A DNA stretch of 8,386 bases from JAVBUZ01 sp031554725 (GCA_031554725.1 JAVBUZ010000163.1:1-8386), one strand, 5' to 3'; shown: positions 1 to 5,716, counted from the stretch's first letter. Numbers and translations are program-made. The notes: generated by a model from the sequence alone, not told the origin.

Positions 1-2
1 CT

Positions 3-776
3 ATGGAGTTTAGACCTTGTATTGACATTCATAATGGCAAAGTAAAACAAATTGTTGGTGGAAGTTTAAAGGATGAAGCAGATTTTGCAAAAGAAAATTT
101 TGTATCAGAAGTAGGAGCTGACTACTATGCTGATTTATATAGAAAAAATGGAATAAAAGGTGGGCATATTATTTTATTAAATCCTGCAACTAGTGAGTAT
201 TTTGAAGACACAAAAAAAGAGGCCATTAAAGCTCTACACGCATATAAAGGTGGGTTGCAAGTCGGTGGTGGAATCAATGCTGACAATGCCATAGAATATA
301 TTAATGAAGGTGCAAGCCATGTAATTGTTACCTCCTATGTATTTTCAGATGGAAAAATAAATTATGAAAATTTAAGTAAATTAGTGGCGGCAGTAGGGAA
401 AGATAACATTGTTTTAGATTTAAGCTGTAGAAGAAAGCAAGATTCTTATGTAATAGTCACCGATCGTTGGCAAAAGGAAACAAAGGAAGCTATTACGATG
501 GAGCTACTGGATAGATTATCGCAGTATTGTGATGAGTTTTTGATTCATGCGGTAGATGTAGAAGGAAAGTCACAAGGAATTGAAGTAGAGCTTGTGAAGG
601 TCTTAGGTAAATGGGGAAAGAAAACCATTACCTATGCAGGCGGGGTACATAACTTTCAAGACCTTGAAGAATTAAAAGTATTTGGAGAAGACAAGCTAAA
701 TGTTACCATAGGTAGTGCTCTTGACCTATTTGGCGGAGAAATGGAGTTTGAAAAGGTAATTGAATATATAAGGTAG
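3..776 (+). CDS. hisA: HisA, phosphoribosylformimino-5-aminoimidazole carboxamide ribotide isomerase, eukaryotic-like type
   Basis: This 257-residue protein should catalyse the Amadori isomerisation of ProFAR to PRFAR, the fourth step of histidine synthesis, in the cytosol. It is a complete TIM barrel. The N-terminal strand reads CIDIHNGKVKQIVGG with the expected catalytic Asp at residue 8. A second candidate catalytic Asp is D139 in VLDLSCR. Phosphate-binding glycine loops are visible at QVGGGI (86-91), YAGGVH (211-216) and IGSALDLFGG (236-245). The N-terminus and the HAVDVEGKSQG loop (182-192) resemble fungal/plant HIS6 rather than ordinary bacterial HisA, which begins near PAIDLKDG and has a TDISRDGT-like loop. 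The ATG lies only two bases from the window edge, so the RBS and any upstream his genes cannot be seen. No hisF follows; a terminator comes directly after the stop. The family call is firm; the subtype rests on remembered family signatures. Confidence 0.93.
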   Translation: MEFRPCIDIHNGKVKQIVGGSLKDEADFAKENFVSEVGADYYADLYRKNGIKGGHIILLNPATSEYFEDTKKEAIKALHAYKGGLQVGGGINADNAIEYINEGASHVIVTSYVFSDGKINYENLSKLVAAVGKDNIVLDLSCRRKQDSYVIVTDRWQKETKEAITMELLDRLSQYCDEFLIHAVDVEGKSQGIEVELVKVLGKWGKKTITYAGGVHNFQDLEELKVFGEDKLNVTIGSALDLFGGEMEFEKVIEYIR

Positions 777-778
777 AA

Positions 779-810
779 AAAAAGACCCAATCTTTTGATT
801 GGGTCTTTTT
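779..810. terminator. Strong intrinsic terminator, probably bidirectional
   Basis: A perfect stem of 12 bp (AAAGACCCAATC, 781-792, with GATTGGGTCTTT, 797-808), extended by two A-T pairs, encloses a TTTT loop. It begins just after the hisA stop. It is followed by a T run on the plus strand and by a longer T run when read on the minus strand, so it can end hisA and also back up the convergent cold-shock gene. Confidence 0.92.
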
Positions 811-919
811 CTAATCCATAAGACGATATGGCAAATTCCTATATAAATATCATTTCAAGTGAATCTTTATATGAAAGAACAGGTACATCGTGTTACTGAT
901 TATGTGTTGTTATAACGAA

Positions 920-1120
920 TTATAACTTAGTTACGTTTACTGCCTGAGGGCCTTTAGCACCTGTAATTACTTCGAATTCAACAGCAACGCCTTCTTCTAA
1001 AGATTTGAAACCGTCCATGCTAAGTCCTGAGTAATGTACGAATACATCATTTCCTGCTTCATCAGAGATGAAACCGTAACCTTTTTGGTTGTTAAACCAT
1101 TTTACTGTACCTTTGTTCAT
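920..1120 (-). CDS. Cold-shock domain protein, CspA family
   Basis: This 66-residue protein is a complete single cold-shock domain (OB fold) that binds single-stranded RNA and DNA and is expected to act as an RNA chaperone. The sequence shows the N-terminal KGTVKWFN strand, RNP1 as KGYGFI (13-18) and RNP2 as VFVHY (26-30). It ends in GPQAVNVTKL, the normal family C-terminus. The length is typical. The start is supported by a GGAGG RBS (plus strand 1128-1132) seven bases upstream. The gene is monocistronic and convergent with hisA. A short leader of roughly 48 nt is predicted from the promoter, shorter than the long thermosensing leader of E. coli cspA, so that type of regulation is not evident. 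Which csp paralogue this is cannot be decided from the window. Confidence 0.96.
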   Translation of the reverse strand: MNKGTVKWFNNQKGYGFISDEAGNDVFVHYSGLSMDGFKSLEEGVAVEFEVITGAKGPQAVNVTKL

Positions 1121-1174
1121 TATGATACCTCCAAAAAATAAGTCCTGTTGTTTGATTGTATTTACAACAAGGTT

Positions 1175-1203
1175 AGAATAGCATAAACCTTTAGAAAAGT
1201 AAA
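1175..1203 (-). promoter_or_regulatory. Promoter of the cold-shock gene (extended -10)
   Basis: On the minus strand, TTTACT (plus 1198-1203) is separated by exactly 17 bases from TATTCT (plus 1175-1180). The -10 is preceded by TGC, an extended -10 motif. The predicted start lies near 1168, giving a leader of about 48 nt. Confidence 0.7.
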
Positions 1204-1307
1204 GTGAAAAAGTCTATCAAATGAGTTAAAAAGTATGGGATAACGTATAAAATGTATAAAAATAGATTGATATTTTGTTTAAATGTTACAAAAATGTTAA
1301 ATAAACG

Positions 1308-1336
1308 TTGTTTCAGTCAATTGCATGTGGTAAAAT
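1308..1336 (+). promoter_or_regulatory. Promoter of the LytM-like/bactofilin operon
   Basis: TTGTTT (1308-1313), a 17-base spacer and TAAAAT (1331-1336) form a good vegetative-type promoter, with TGG before the -10 as an extended element. The predicted start near 1343 leaves a leader of only about 20 nt before the ATG at 1364. Confidence 0.72.
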
Positions 1337-1363
1337 ATAGAAAGTTTGCTGGAGGTGACTTTT

Positions 1364-2077
1364 ATGCATAAAAGGAAGCACAAGAGAAAAGTAAGTCGCG
1401 TAGTGATTTTTACATCAGATGCAGTTGACGCAAAAGCAAGACAACTAAAGATACATCCATGGATTATAAATCTATTGCTCTTTATTTGTTGTATTCTCGT
1501 GGGGGGCGCAATTGGATATGTCGCAAATGAAAGCGAAATATGGGACAGGGTGCAAGAGAGCATTGTTTTAAAGGATGCGGATATTGGGGCACTTGAAGAA
1601 GAAAATAGCCTATTACTTGCTGAGATAGAAACACTTACGGAAAAAATAACGGTACTAAGCGAGACCGTTAATCAAAAGGTACAAGATGCTGAGAGTTTAA
1701 AAGAAGAGCTTGCCGGACAAAGTATGCCGACAGGATTTCCTCTTACAGGTTCTGCTTCCATTGAAGAGATTACAGAGGGAGAACCAATGTGTATTTTTAA
1801 TGGAACACCAGACATTACTATTATTGCTACGGCAAGTGGTGTAGTTACAGCAATTGAAGATGACGAAGCATATGGACATAAGATAACAATAGACCATGGA
1901 AATGGATATGTTACCATATATCGTAATAGTGGTGATTCGAAGGTAAAAGTTGGAGAAGGTGTTGCGAAAGGAACCACCCTATATATTATAGGAGCAAACA
2001 ACACGAAATTAGGGTATCAAGTGTCACTTGATGGAACACTTATTAACCCAATGGATATTTTATCCATTAGCGGTTAA
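1364..2077 (+). CDS. Membrane-anchored LytM/M23-like protein lacking the zinc ligands
   Basis: This 237-residue protein starts with a very basic cytoplasmic tail (1-30). One membrane segment follows (about 34-54), then a predicted coiled coil (about 65-118) and an extracytoplasmic LytM/M23-like beta domain (about 125-235). The fold is recognised from VVTAIEDDE, ITIDHGNGYVTIY, VKVGEGVAKGTTLYIIG and the closing DGTLINPMDIL. The catalytic signatures are gone. The usual HxxxD segment is NGTPD, the Y-x-H position is YRN (186-188), and the usual HxH reads GYQ in LGYQVSLDG (217-224). It is therefore probably a non-catalytic, binding or scaffold-type LytM domain, not an endopeptidase. The ATG at 1364 is chosen because GGAGG (1351-1355) lies eight bases upstream; an in-frame TTG at 1346 lies before that RBS. 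The bactofilin gene follows 17 bases downstream. Confidence 0.85.
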   Translation: MHKRKHKRKVSRVVIFTSDAVDAKARQLKIHPWIINLLLFICCILVGGAIGYVANESEIWDRVQESIVLKDADIGALEEENSLLLAEIETLTEKITVLSETVNQKVQDAESLKEELAGQSMPTGFPLTGSASIEEITEGEPMCIFNGTPDITIIATASGVVTAIEDDEAYGHKITIDHGNGYVTIYRNSGDSKVKVGEGVAKGTTLYIIGANNTKLGYQVSLDGTLINPMDILSISG

Positions 2078-2094
2078 CAATAGGAGGATAAGTA

Positions 2095-2586
2095 ATGAAA
2101 AACGAAGCTACCAAAATTAACACGATAATCGGAACAGGAACTATAATCTGTGGCGAATTTACAAGCGAAGCATCGGTAAGAGTTGATGGAACTATTGATG
2201 GTGATGTAAAAGTAAGCGGCTCTTTAATTGTAGGAGCAAAAGGAAAGATTAACGGAAACGTAGAAGCGGCAAGAGCTACAATTGGCGGAGAAGTAAGCGG
2301 AGACATTATCGCATTAGAAAAAATTGAAATAACAGAAACTGCAAAAGTATTGGGCGATATCAAGACCAATGTTATTGTTGTAGATGAAAAAGCAATTTTC
2401 CAAGGCAAATGTGATATGAATCAAGAAGTGGCAGAAGGGGCAAAAGCAAAAAGACGCCCTGTAAGAGAAAGCAGAGCGGGCAAGAAGTCAGCAAAGGATG
2501 CTTTAAAAGAAGCACTTAGAGAAGTAGAGCAGACACAAGAAGGTTCAAGTGTACAGGATACAGAATATTCAATGGATAGCTTATAA
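2095..2586 (+). CDS. Bactofilin (DUF583) cytoskeletal protein
   Basis: This 163-residue protein belongs to the bactofilins, which self-assemble without nucleotides into filaments or patches on the inner membrane face and position envelope-modifying proteins. Residues about 10-110 show the short repeated strands of a right-handed beta helix, for example TIICGEFTSEASVRVDGTI, GDVKVSGSLIVGAKGKINGNV and ATIGGEVSGDIIA. The C-terminal tail (about 115-163) is first basic, then acidic, and predicted helical or disordered, as is common in the family. A GGAGG RBS precedes the ATG. The gene is co-transcribed with the LytM-like gene, an arrangement known for bactofilins in other bacteria. This supports a role for the pair in cell shape, division or sporulation-related envelope remodelling; which one is not visible. 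Confidence 0.93.
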   Translation: MKNEATKINTIIGTGTIICGEFTSEASVRVDGTIDGDVKVSGSLIVGAKGKINGNVEAARATIGGEVSGDIIALEKIEITETAKVLGDIKTNVIVVDEKAIFQGKCDMNQEVAEGAKAKRRPVRESRAGKKSAKDALKEALREVEQTQEGSSVQDTEYSMDSL

Positions 2587-2589
2587 TAA

Positions 2590-2626
2590 AAAACATCTGA
2601 GATTCATAACAAATCTCAGATGTTTT
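2590..2626. terminator. Intrinsic terminator between bactofilin and yerC genes
   Basis: A perfect 15-bp stem (AAAACATCTGAGATT, 2590-2604, with AATCTCAGATGTTTT, 2612-2626) encloses a 7-base loop, just after the bactofilin stop. The A-rich left flank and T-rich right flank allow it to work for the bactofilin operon and the convergent yerC gene. Confidence 0.88.
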
Positions 2627-2648
2627 ATAATAAAGCATATTTTTGATA

Positions 2649-2936
2649 TTATTTTTTTATTCTATCAAACACTAACTCATAGCCATCGTTTCCATAGTTA
2701 AGGGAACGATTTACGCGACTGATGGTAGCAGTAGAAGCACCAGTTTTTTCTGCAATCTCAAGATATGTTTTCTTATCTTTCAACATATATGCAACTTCAA
2801 AACGTTGAGATAATGATAATAGTTCATTGACAGTGCAAAGATCTTCAAAAAAATTGTAACATTCTTCTCTGTTTTCAAGGCTTAAGATTGCATCAAAGAG
2901 AAAATCAACAGCTTCTGTTTTAATTTTTTTATTCAT
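2649..2936 (-). CDS. yerC: YerC/YecD-type TrpR-like transcriptional regulator
   Basis: This 95-residue protein is an all-helical TrpR-superfamily DNA-binding protein. The N-terminal helices (about 5-50) include LCTVNELLSLSQRFEVAYML, the TrpR-like segment. The helix-turn-helix lies at about 57-80 (TYLEIAEKTGASTATISRVNRSL). Length and motif order match the YerC/YecD group common in Firmicutes; its ligand and regulon are not established. The ATG at plus 2936 is chosen because GGAAGG (plus 2946-2951) is nine bases upstream. An in-frame TTG two codons earlier sits only three bases from that RBS and is unlikely. The gene is monocistronic and divergent from the DUF1836 gene. Its promoter -35 box lies inside one arm of a 14-bp inverted repeat, so autoregulation is plausible but unproven. 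Confidence 0.9.
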   Translation of the reverse strand: MNKKIKTEAVDFLFDAILSLENREECYNFFEDLCTVNELLSLSQRFEVAYMLKDKKTYLEIAEKTGASTATISRVNRSLNYGNDGYELVFDRIKK

Positions 2937-2953
2937 CTGCAAATACCTTCCAT

Positions 2954-3020
2954 TTCTTTACTTTAAGCGGATAAATCTAACTTTGGATATTTTAACATAC
3001 TAAAGTCTTAAAGTAAAGAA
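2954..3020. promoter_or_regulatory. Widely spaced 14-bp inverted repeat at the yerC promoter
   Basis: TTCTTTACTTTAAG (2954-2967) and its exact reverse complement CTTAAAGTAAAGAA (3007-3020) flank 39 bases. Arm centres are 53 bp apart, close to five helical turns. The right arm contains the yerC -35 box; the left arm lies downstream of the predicted yerC start. Only one arm would be transcribed, so this is a DNA-level element, most simply a two-site operator. Confidence 0.6.
2989..3017 (-). promoter_or_regulatory. yerC promoter (extended -10)
   Basis: On the minus strand, TTTACT (plus 3012-3017), a 17-base spacer and TAAAAT (plus 2989-2994) preceded by TGT form a strong promoter. Predicted start is near 2982, giving a leader of about 45 nt. 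Confidence 0.75.
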
Positions 3021-3055
3021 GTAGCAAGAATAAAATTATTCTAAAAAGGAAGTGC

Positions 3056-3084
3056 TTGTCATGTAGTATTTAATACTATATAAT
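3056..3084 (+). promoter_or_regulatory. Promoter of the DUF1836-Hpt operon
   Basis: TTGTCA (3056-3061), an exact 17-base spacer and a consensus TATAAT (3079-3084) make the best promoter in the window. The start is predicted near 3091. The spacer is almost entirely occupied by a 15-bp palindrome, so the promoter is probably repressed by a bound regulator. Confidence 0.85.
3064..3078. promoter_or_regulatory. 15-bp palindromic operator candidate in the promoter spacer
   Basis: TAGTATT-T-AATACTA is a perfect palindrome with 7-bp arms around one central base. It lies between the -35 and -10 boxes of the DUF1836 promoter and touches the -10. A dimer bound here would exclude RNA polymerase. Which protein binds is unknown; the DUF1836 product or YerC are the local candidates. 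Confidence 0.6.
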
Positions 3085-3139
3085 ATAAATACAGAAAATG
3101 TATCTATAGGTGTCTATGAAGGCATTCGGGAGGAAACAC

Positions 3140-3751
3140 ATGACAATAGATTCAGAAGACTTATTGCAAAGTATTTTGCAAAGTCTTACCAGAATTGAAT
3201 ATATTAAACCAGATGATATACCTAATATTGATTTATATATGGATCAGGTTACTACTTTTATTGATAAGAAACTTAAATCTGCGACTAGATATCCAGAGGA
3301 AGATAAGATTCTGACCAAGACGATGATAAACAATTACGCAAAAAATGATTTATTACCGCCACCTGAGAAGAAAAAATATTCTAAACAGCATATATTATTA
3401 TTAATATTCATATATTATTATAAGGGAATTATGTCGATTAATGACATCCAAACCTTACTAAAGCCTATTACAGAAAAGTATTTTAGTGTCGAGGGGGATT
3501 TTACACTAGAAGATATCTATGAAGAAGTATTTAGTATGGAAAAGGAACAAATTGAAACGTTAAAAAGTGACATTGTAGATAAGTATAGAAAGTCACAGAC
3601 AACCTTTGACGATGCACCTGAGGAAGATCAGGAATTTTTAAAGATGTTTTCGTTTGTTTGTTTACTTAGCTTTGACGTTTATGTGAAAAAGCTACTAATT
3701 GAAAAGATTTTGGATGACATGAAGAACAAAAAGGATAATGGGGATAAATAG
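3140..3751 (+). CDS. DUF1836 domain protein, putative DNA-binding regulator
   Basis: This 203-residue soluble protein matches the DUF1836 family. The characteristic segment is about 57-110 (ILTKTMINNYAKNDLLPPPEKKKYSKQHILLLIFIYYYKGIMSINDIQTLL). Its layout of a short helix, LLPPP, a KKKYS loop and a further helix resembles the winged-helix part of MerR-type regulators. The N-terminus is acidic and helical; the C-terminal 60 residues carry a hydrophobic helix (FLKMFSFVCLLSFDVYVKKLL) and a lysine-rich tail. No effector domain is recognised. The ATG at 3140 is chosen because GGGAGG (3128-3133) lies six bases upstream; in-frame GTG at 3110 and ATG at 3116 lie before that RBS. It is the first gene of an operon with the Hpt gene and has a strong palindrome-bearing promoter, consistent with autoregulation. 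Molecular function is inferred, not known. Confidence 0.85.
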   Translation: MTIDSEDLLQSILQSLTRIEYIKPDDIPNIDLYMDQVTTFIDKKLKSATRYPEEDKILTKTMINNYAKNDLLPPPEKKKYSKQHILLLIFIYYYKGIMSINDIQTLLKPITEKYFSVEGDFTLEDIYEEVFSMEKEQIETLKSDIVDKYRKSQTTFDDAPEEDQEFLKMFSFVCLLSFDVYVKKLLIEKILDDMKNKKDNGDK

Positions 3752-3807
3752 TTAAGAAAAAGGGATGTACAATTTTGATAGGGTTCGATAGAAAGGAATC
3801 TAGGCAA

Positions 3808-4182
3808 ATGAGCATTTCAGAAAATTTTACAGACTTAATAAATAAAGGCTTTGATGTAGTGGCAGGCTTAGAGAAATGTGCCAATGATGCAGAAATATAC
3901 ATGGAAGTTTTGCAGATGGCATGGGAAGAGGGAAAAGAAAAGATTCCTTTTATTCGAGGTTGCGTTGAGGAGAAAGACTTTAACAGATATGAAATTGAAG
4001 TTCATGGGCTAAAGAATGCAGCAAAGATTATTGGATGCATGGATTTAGCGGAAAGAGCGGCTGAGCAAGAAATAGCAGTAAAGGAAGAACAATTTGAAGA
4101 TATTATAGATACCGGAGTGGAAAGCTTACTTGTAGAATACGAGAGAGTTGTATCTATATTGGACATTTTTTTCCAGAAATAA
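3808..4182 (+). CDS. Stand-alone Hpt (histidine phosphotransfer) domain protein
   Basis: This protein of about 124 residues is a single Hpt four-helix bundle, an intermediate that carries phosphate between a histidine kinase receiver and a response regulator. The phosphoacceptor motif is EVHGLKNAAKIIGCMDLAERA, with His at residue 66 and the conserved Lys three residues later, followed by the usual glycine turn. Helices before it (FDVVAGLEKCANDAEIYMEVLQMAWEE) and after it fit the fold. The start is uncertain. ATG 3808 has AAAGGA (3792-3797) ten bases upstream; a TTG at 3775 has an AAGGGA-like site nine bases upstream and would add 11 residues. The gene follows the DUF1836 gene by 56 bases with no terminator, so co-transcription is likely. 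No kinase or response regulator is in the window, so partners are unknown. Confidence 0.86.
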   Translation: MSISENFTDLINKGFDVVAGLEKCANDAEIYMEVLQMAWEEGKEKIPFIRGCVEEKDFNRYEIEVHGLKNAAKIIGCMDLAERAAEQEIAVKEEQFEDIIDTGVESLLVEYERVVSILDIFFQK

Positions 4183-4250
4183 AAAAATGTAAATTCATGG
4201 ATTTTTCACAAATGCCCCACAATTTACACACATTTTACATTTAAACTAAG

Positions 4251-4286
4251 AGCATGACATCAAAGCGATGTCGTGCTTTTTTTTTT
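4251..4286 (+). terminator. Intrinsic terminator in the leader of the VTC operon
   Basis: AGCATGACATC (4251-4261) pairs with GATGTCGTGCT (4267-4277; one G-U pair) around a 5-base loop and is followed by ten T residues (4277-4286). The VTC start codon is at 4303, 16 bases after the T run, with its RBS in between. No promoter fits after the terminator, so any transcript of the VTC gene must read through it. It may simply end the DUF1836-Hpt operon with leakage, or act as an attenuator. Confidence 0.88.
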
Positions 4287-4302
4287 GAAAGGTGGGCAAG
4301 AT

Positions 4303-5016
4303 ATGGCACAGGAAGTATTTAAAAGATACGAAAAGAAATACCTAATGACGTTGGCACAATATGAAGCTTTATTACCTAGAATTTTAAACAAAGTTCGCAT
4401 GGATCAATATGGAGACTATACTATTTCAAATATTTACTTTGACACAAAGGATTATGAACTAATTCGAACTTCACTTGAAAAACCAACCTATAAAGAAAAG
4501 TTAAGACTAAGAAGTTATGGCGAGGTTGGGAAAGAAGATAAGGTCTTTGTGGAAATCAAGAAAAAATTTGATGGTGTTGTTTATAAAAGAAGAGTAGAGA
4601 TGACTTTAGCACAGGCAGAAGAATATTTATATAACAATGGAAATCCGAAGATTGATTGTCAAATTATGAAAGAGCTTGACTGGTTCACACAAAGATATCC
4701 TTTAGAACCAGCGGTATTTCTTGCATATGACAGAAAGGCCTACTCAGGAATCGATGATGAGGAGCTAAGGATTACCTTTGATACCAATATACGATATCGA
4801 GAAACAAAGCTAAGTCTGGAAAAAGGTGGCTCGGGAAATCTACTTTTACCACCCAATTTAGTGCTCATGGAAGTAAAAATACCTGGTGTTATGCCACTTT
4901 GGCTGAGCCATCTACTTTCAGAGCTAGAGATATATCCAAATTCATTTTCAAAATATGGAACTTACTACAAACAAAATATGCATTTACTAATGAAAGGGAA
5001 GAAAAAATATGCTTAA
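4303..5016 (+). CDS. VTC-domain polyphosphate polymerase family protein
   Basis: This 237-residue protein is a stand-alone VTC domain of the triphosphate-tunnel (CYTH/TTM) fold. In yeast Vtc4 this domain makes inorganic polyphosphate from ATP. The tunnel motifs appear in order: RYEKKYLM (8-15), ISNIYFDT (41-48), YKEKLRLRSYG (63-73), VFVEIKKKFDGVVYKRRV (81-98), AYDRKAYSG (141-149), LRITFDTNIRYRE (155-167) and LMEVKIPG (188-195). The many Arg/Lys residues on alternating strand positions, and Glu190 with Lys192, match the tunnel chemistry. It has no SPX domain or membrane segment. The start is set by AAAGGTGGG (4288-4296), just upstream of ATG 4303; in-frame codons from 4273 lie inside the terminator stem. 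Its last eight bases overlap the DUF4956 gene, so translational coupling is likely. Polymerase activity of this bacterial homologue is inferred. Confidence 0.9.
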   Translation: MAQEVFKRYEKKYLMTLAQYEALLPRILNKVRMDQYGDYTISNIYFDTKDYELIRTSLEKPTYKEKLRLRSYGEVGKEDKVFVEIKKKFDGVVYKRRVEMTLAQAEEYLYNNGNPKIDCQIMKELDWFTQRYPLEPAVFLAYDRKAYSGIDDEELRITFDTNIRYRETKLSLEKGGSGNLLLPPNLVLMEVKIPGVMPLWLSHLLSELEIYPNSFSKYGTYYKQNMHLLMKGKKKYA

Positions 5017-5683
5017 TTCAATTTTAACAATACAGACAACGGATATGACAATCGGAGGCTACATTCTTTGCCTAGCGGGCTCTTTAATACTCGGTATAAT
5101 TATTGCCTTAGTACATATGTACAGAAACGAATACAGTAAAAACTTTATTTTAACTCTAGTGATTCTACCAGCGGTAGTGCAGGCAATTATTATGCTGGTA
5201 AATGGCAATGTAGGAACTGGCGTAGCAGTTATGGGTGCCTTTAGCTTAGTAAGATTTAGATCGGTTCCGGGTAACTCTAGAGAAATTGCTAGTATCTTCT
5301 TAGCAATGGCAGTGGGACTTGCAACTGGCATGGGCTACCTAGGTGTAGCGGGAATCTTTGTGGTTTGCATAGGACTAGTCATGATTCTGATGGTGAAGCT
5401 TAATTTTGGAGATACCAATAAGGTATCAAAAGAGCTTAAAATTACAATCCCTGAAAATTTAAACTATGAAGGACTTTTTGATGACCTATTAGAAAACTAC
5501 ACTAAGGGTTTTCAGCTTCTAAAGGTTAAAACCGTAAATATGGGTAGCCTGTTTGAATTACAATACAGAATTGATTTTGATAAAGAAAAAAGTGAGAAAG
5601 AATTTATCGATGAAATTCGCTGTCGAAATGGCAATTTACCCGTACTCTGTGGATATATGGCAGCGGCAAGAGATGAACTATAA
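5009..5683 (+). CDS. DUF4956 family integral membrane protein
   Basis: This 224-residue protein has about four hydrophobic segments: roughly 14-37, 46-65, 92-112 and 112-131. The conserved DUF4956 signature GAFSLVRFRSVPGNSREIASIF (76-97) lies between the second and third. A soluble C-terminal domain (about 135-224) has alternating strands and helices (ELKITIPENL, FQLLKVKTVN, LFELQYRIDF). No enzymatic motif is recognised. The ATG overlaps the end of the VTC gene by eight bases and has AAAGGGA nine bases before it, inside the upstream gene. In other Firmicutes DUF4956 genes commonly sit next to VTC genes, so the protein may anchor the polymerase at the membrane or pass its product across, as the membrane part of the yeast VTC complex does. 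That role is inference. Confidence 0.88.
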   Translation: MLNSILTIQTTDMTIGGYILCLAGSLILGIIIALVHMYRNEYSKNFILTLVILPAVVQAIIMLVNGNVGTGVAVMGAFSLVRFRSVPGNSREIASIFLAMAVGLATGMGYLGVAGIFVVCIGLVMILMVKLNFGDTNKVSKELKITIPENLNYEGLFDDLLENYTKGFQLLKVKTVNMGSLFELQYRIDFDKEKSEKEFIDEIRCRNGNLPVLCGYMAAARDEL

Positions 5684-5716
5684 AACAGCAATTTAAAAGT
5701 GAAAGGAACTCATAAG

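Noticed and set aside
841..872. ATATAAA ... TTTATAT inverted repeat between hisA and the cold-shock gene
   Set aside because: Short, all A/T arms with a poorly paired interior; expected by chance at this base composition.
909..926. Hairpin GTTATAA-CGAA-TTATAAC over the cold-shock stop codon
   Set aside because: Only seven weak A/T-rich pairs and no T run follows on the minus strand, so it is not a convincing terminator.
1146..1169. TGTTGT ... ACAACA inverted repeat in the cold-shock leader
   Set aside because: Six-pair stem with a 12-base loop is too weak to claim as a thermosensor or regulator.
1297..1563. Antisense open frame over the promoter and start of the LytM-like gene
   Set aside because: No domain and no family resemblance; it mirrors the coding bias of the plus-strand gene and crosses its promoter.
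1672..2408. Three antisense open frames (1672-2004, 1697-1897, 2067-2408) opposite the LytM-like and bactofilin genes
   Set aside because: They are shadows of well-supported plus-strand genes; their translations have no recognisable motif.
3666..3902. Antisense open frame across the DUF1836-Hpt junction
   Set aside because: Overlaps two supported genes on the other strand and shows no family features.
5059..5331. Antisense open frame in the DUF4956 gene
   Set aside because: Hydrophobic content simply mirrors the membrane segments on the plus strand.
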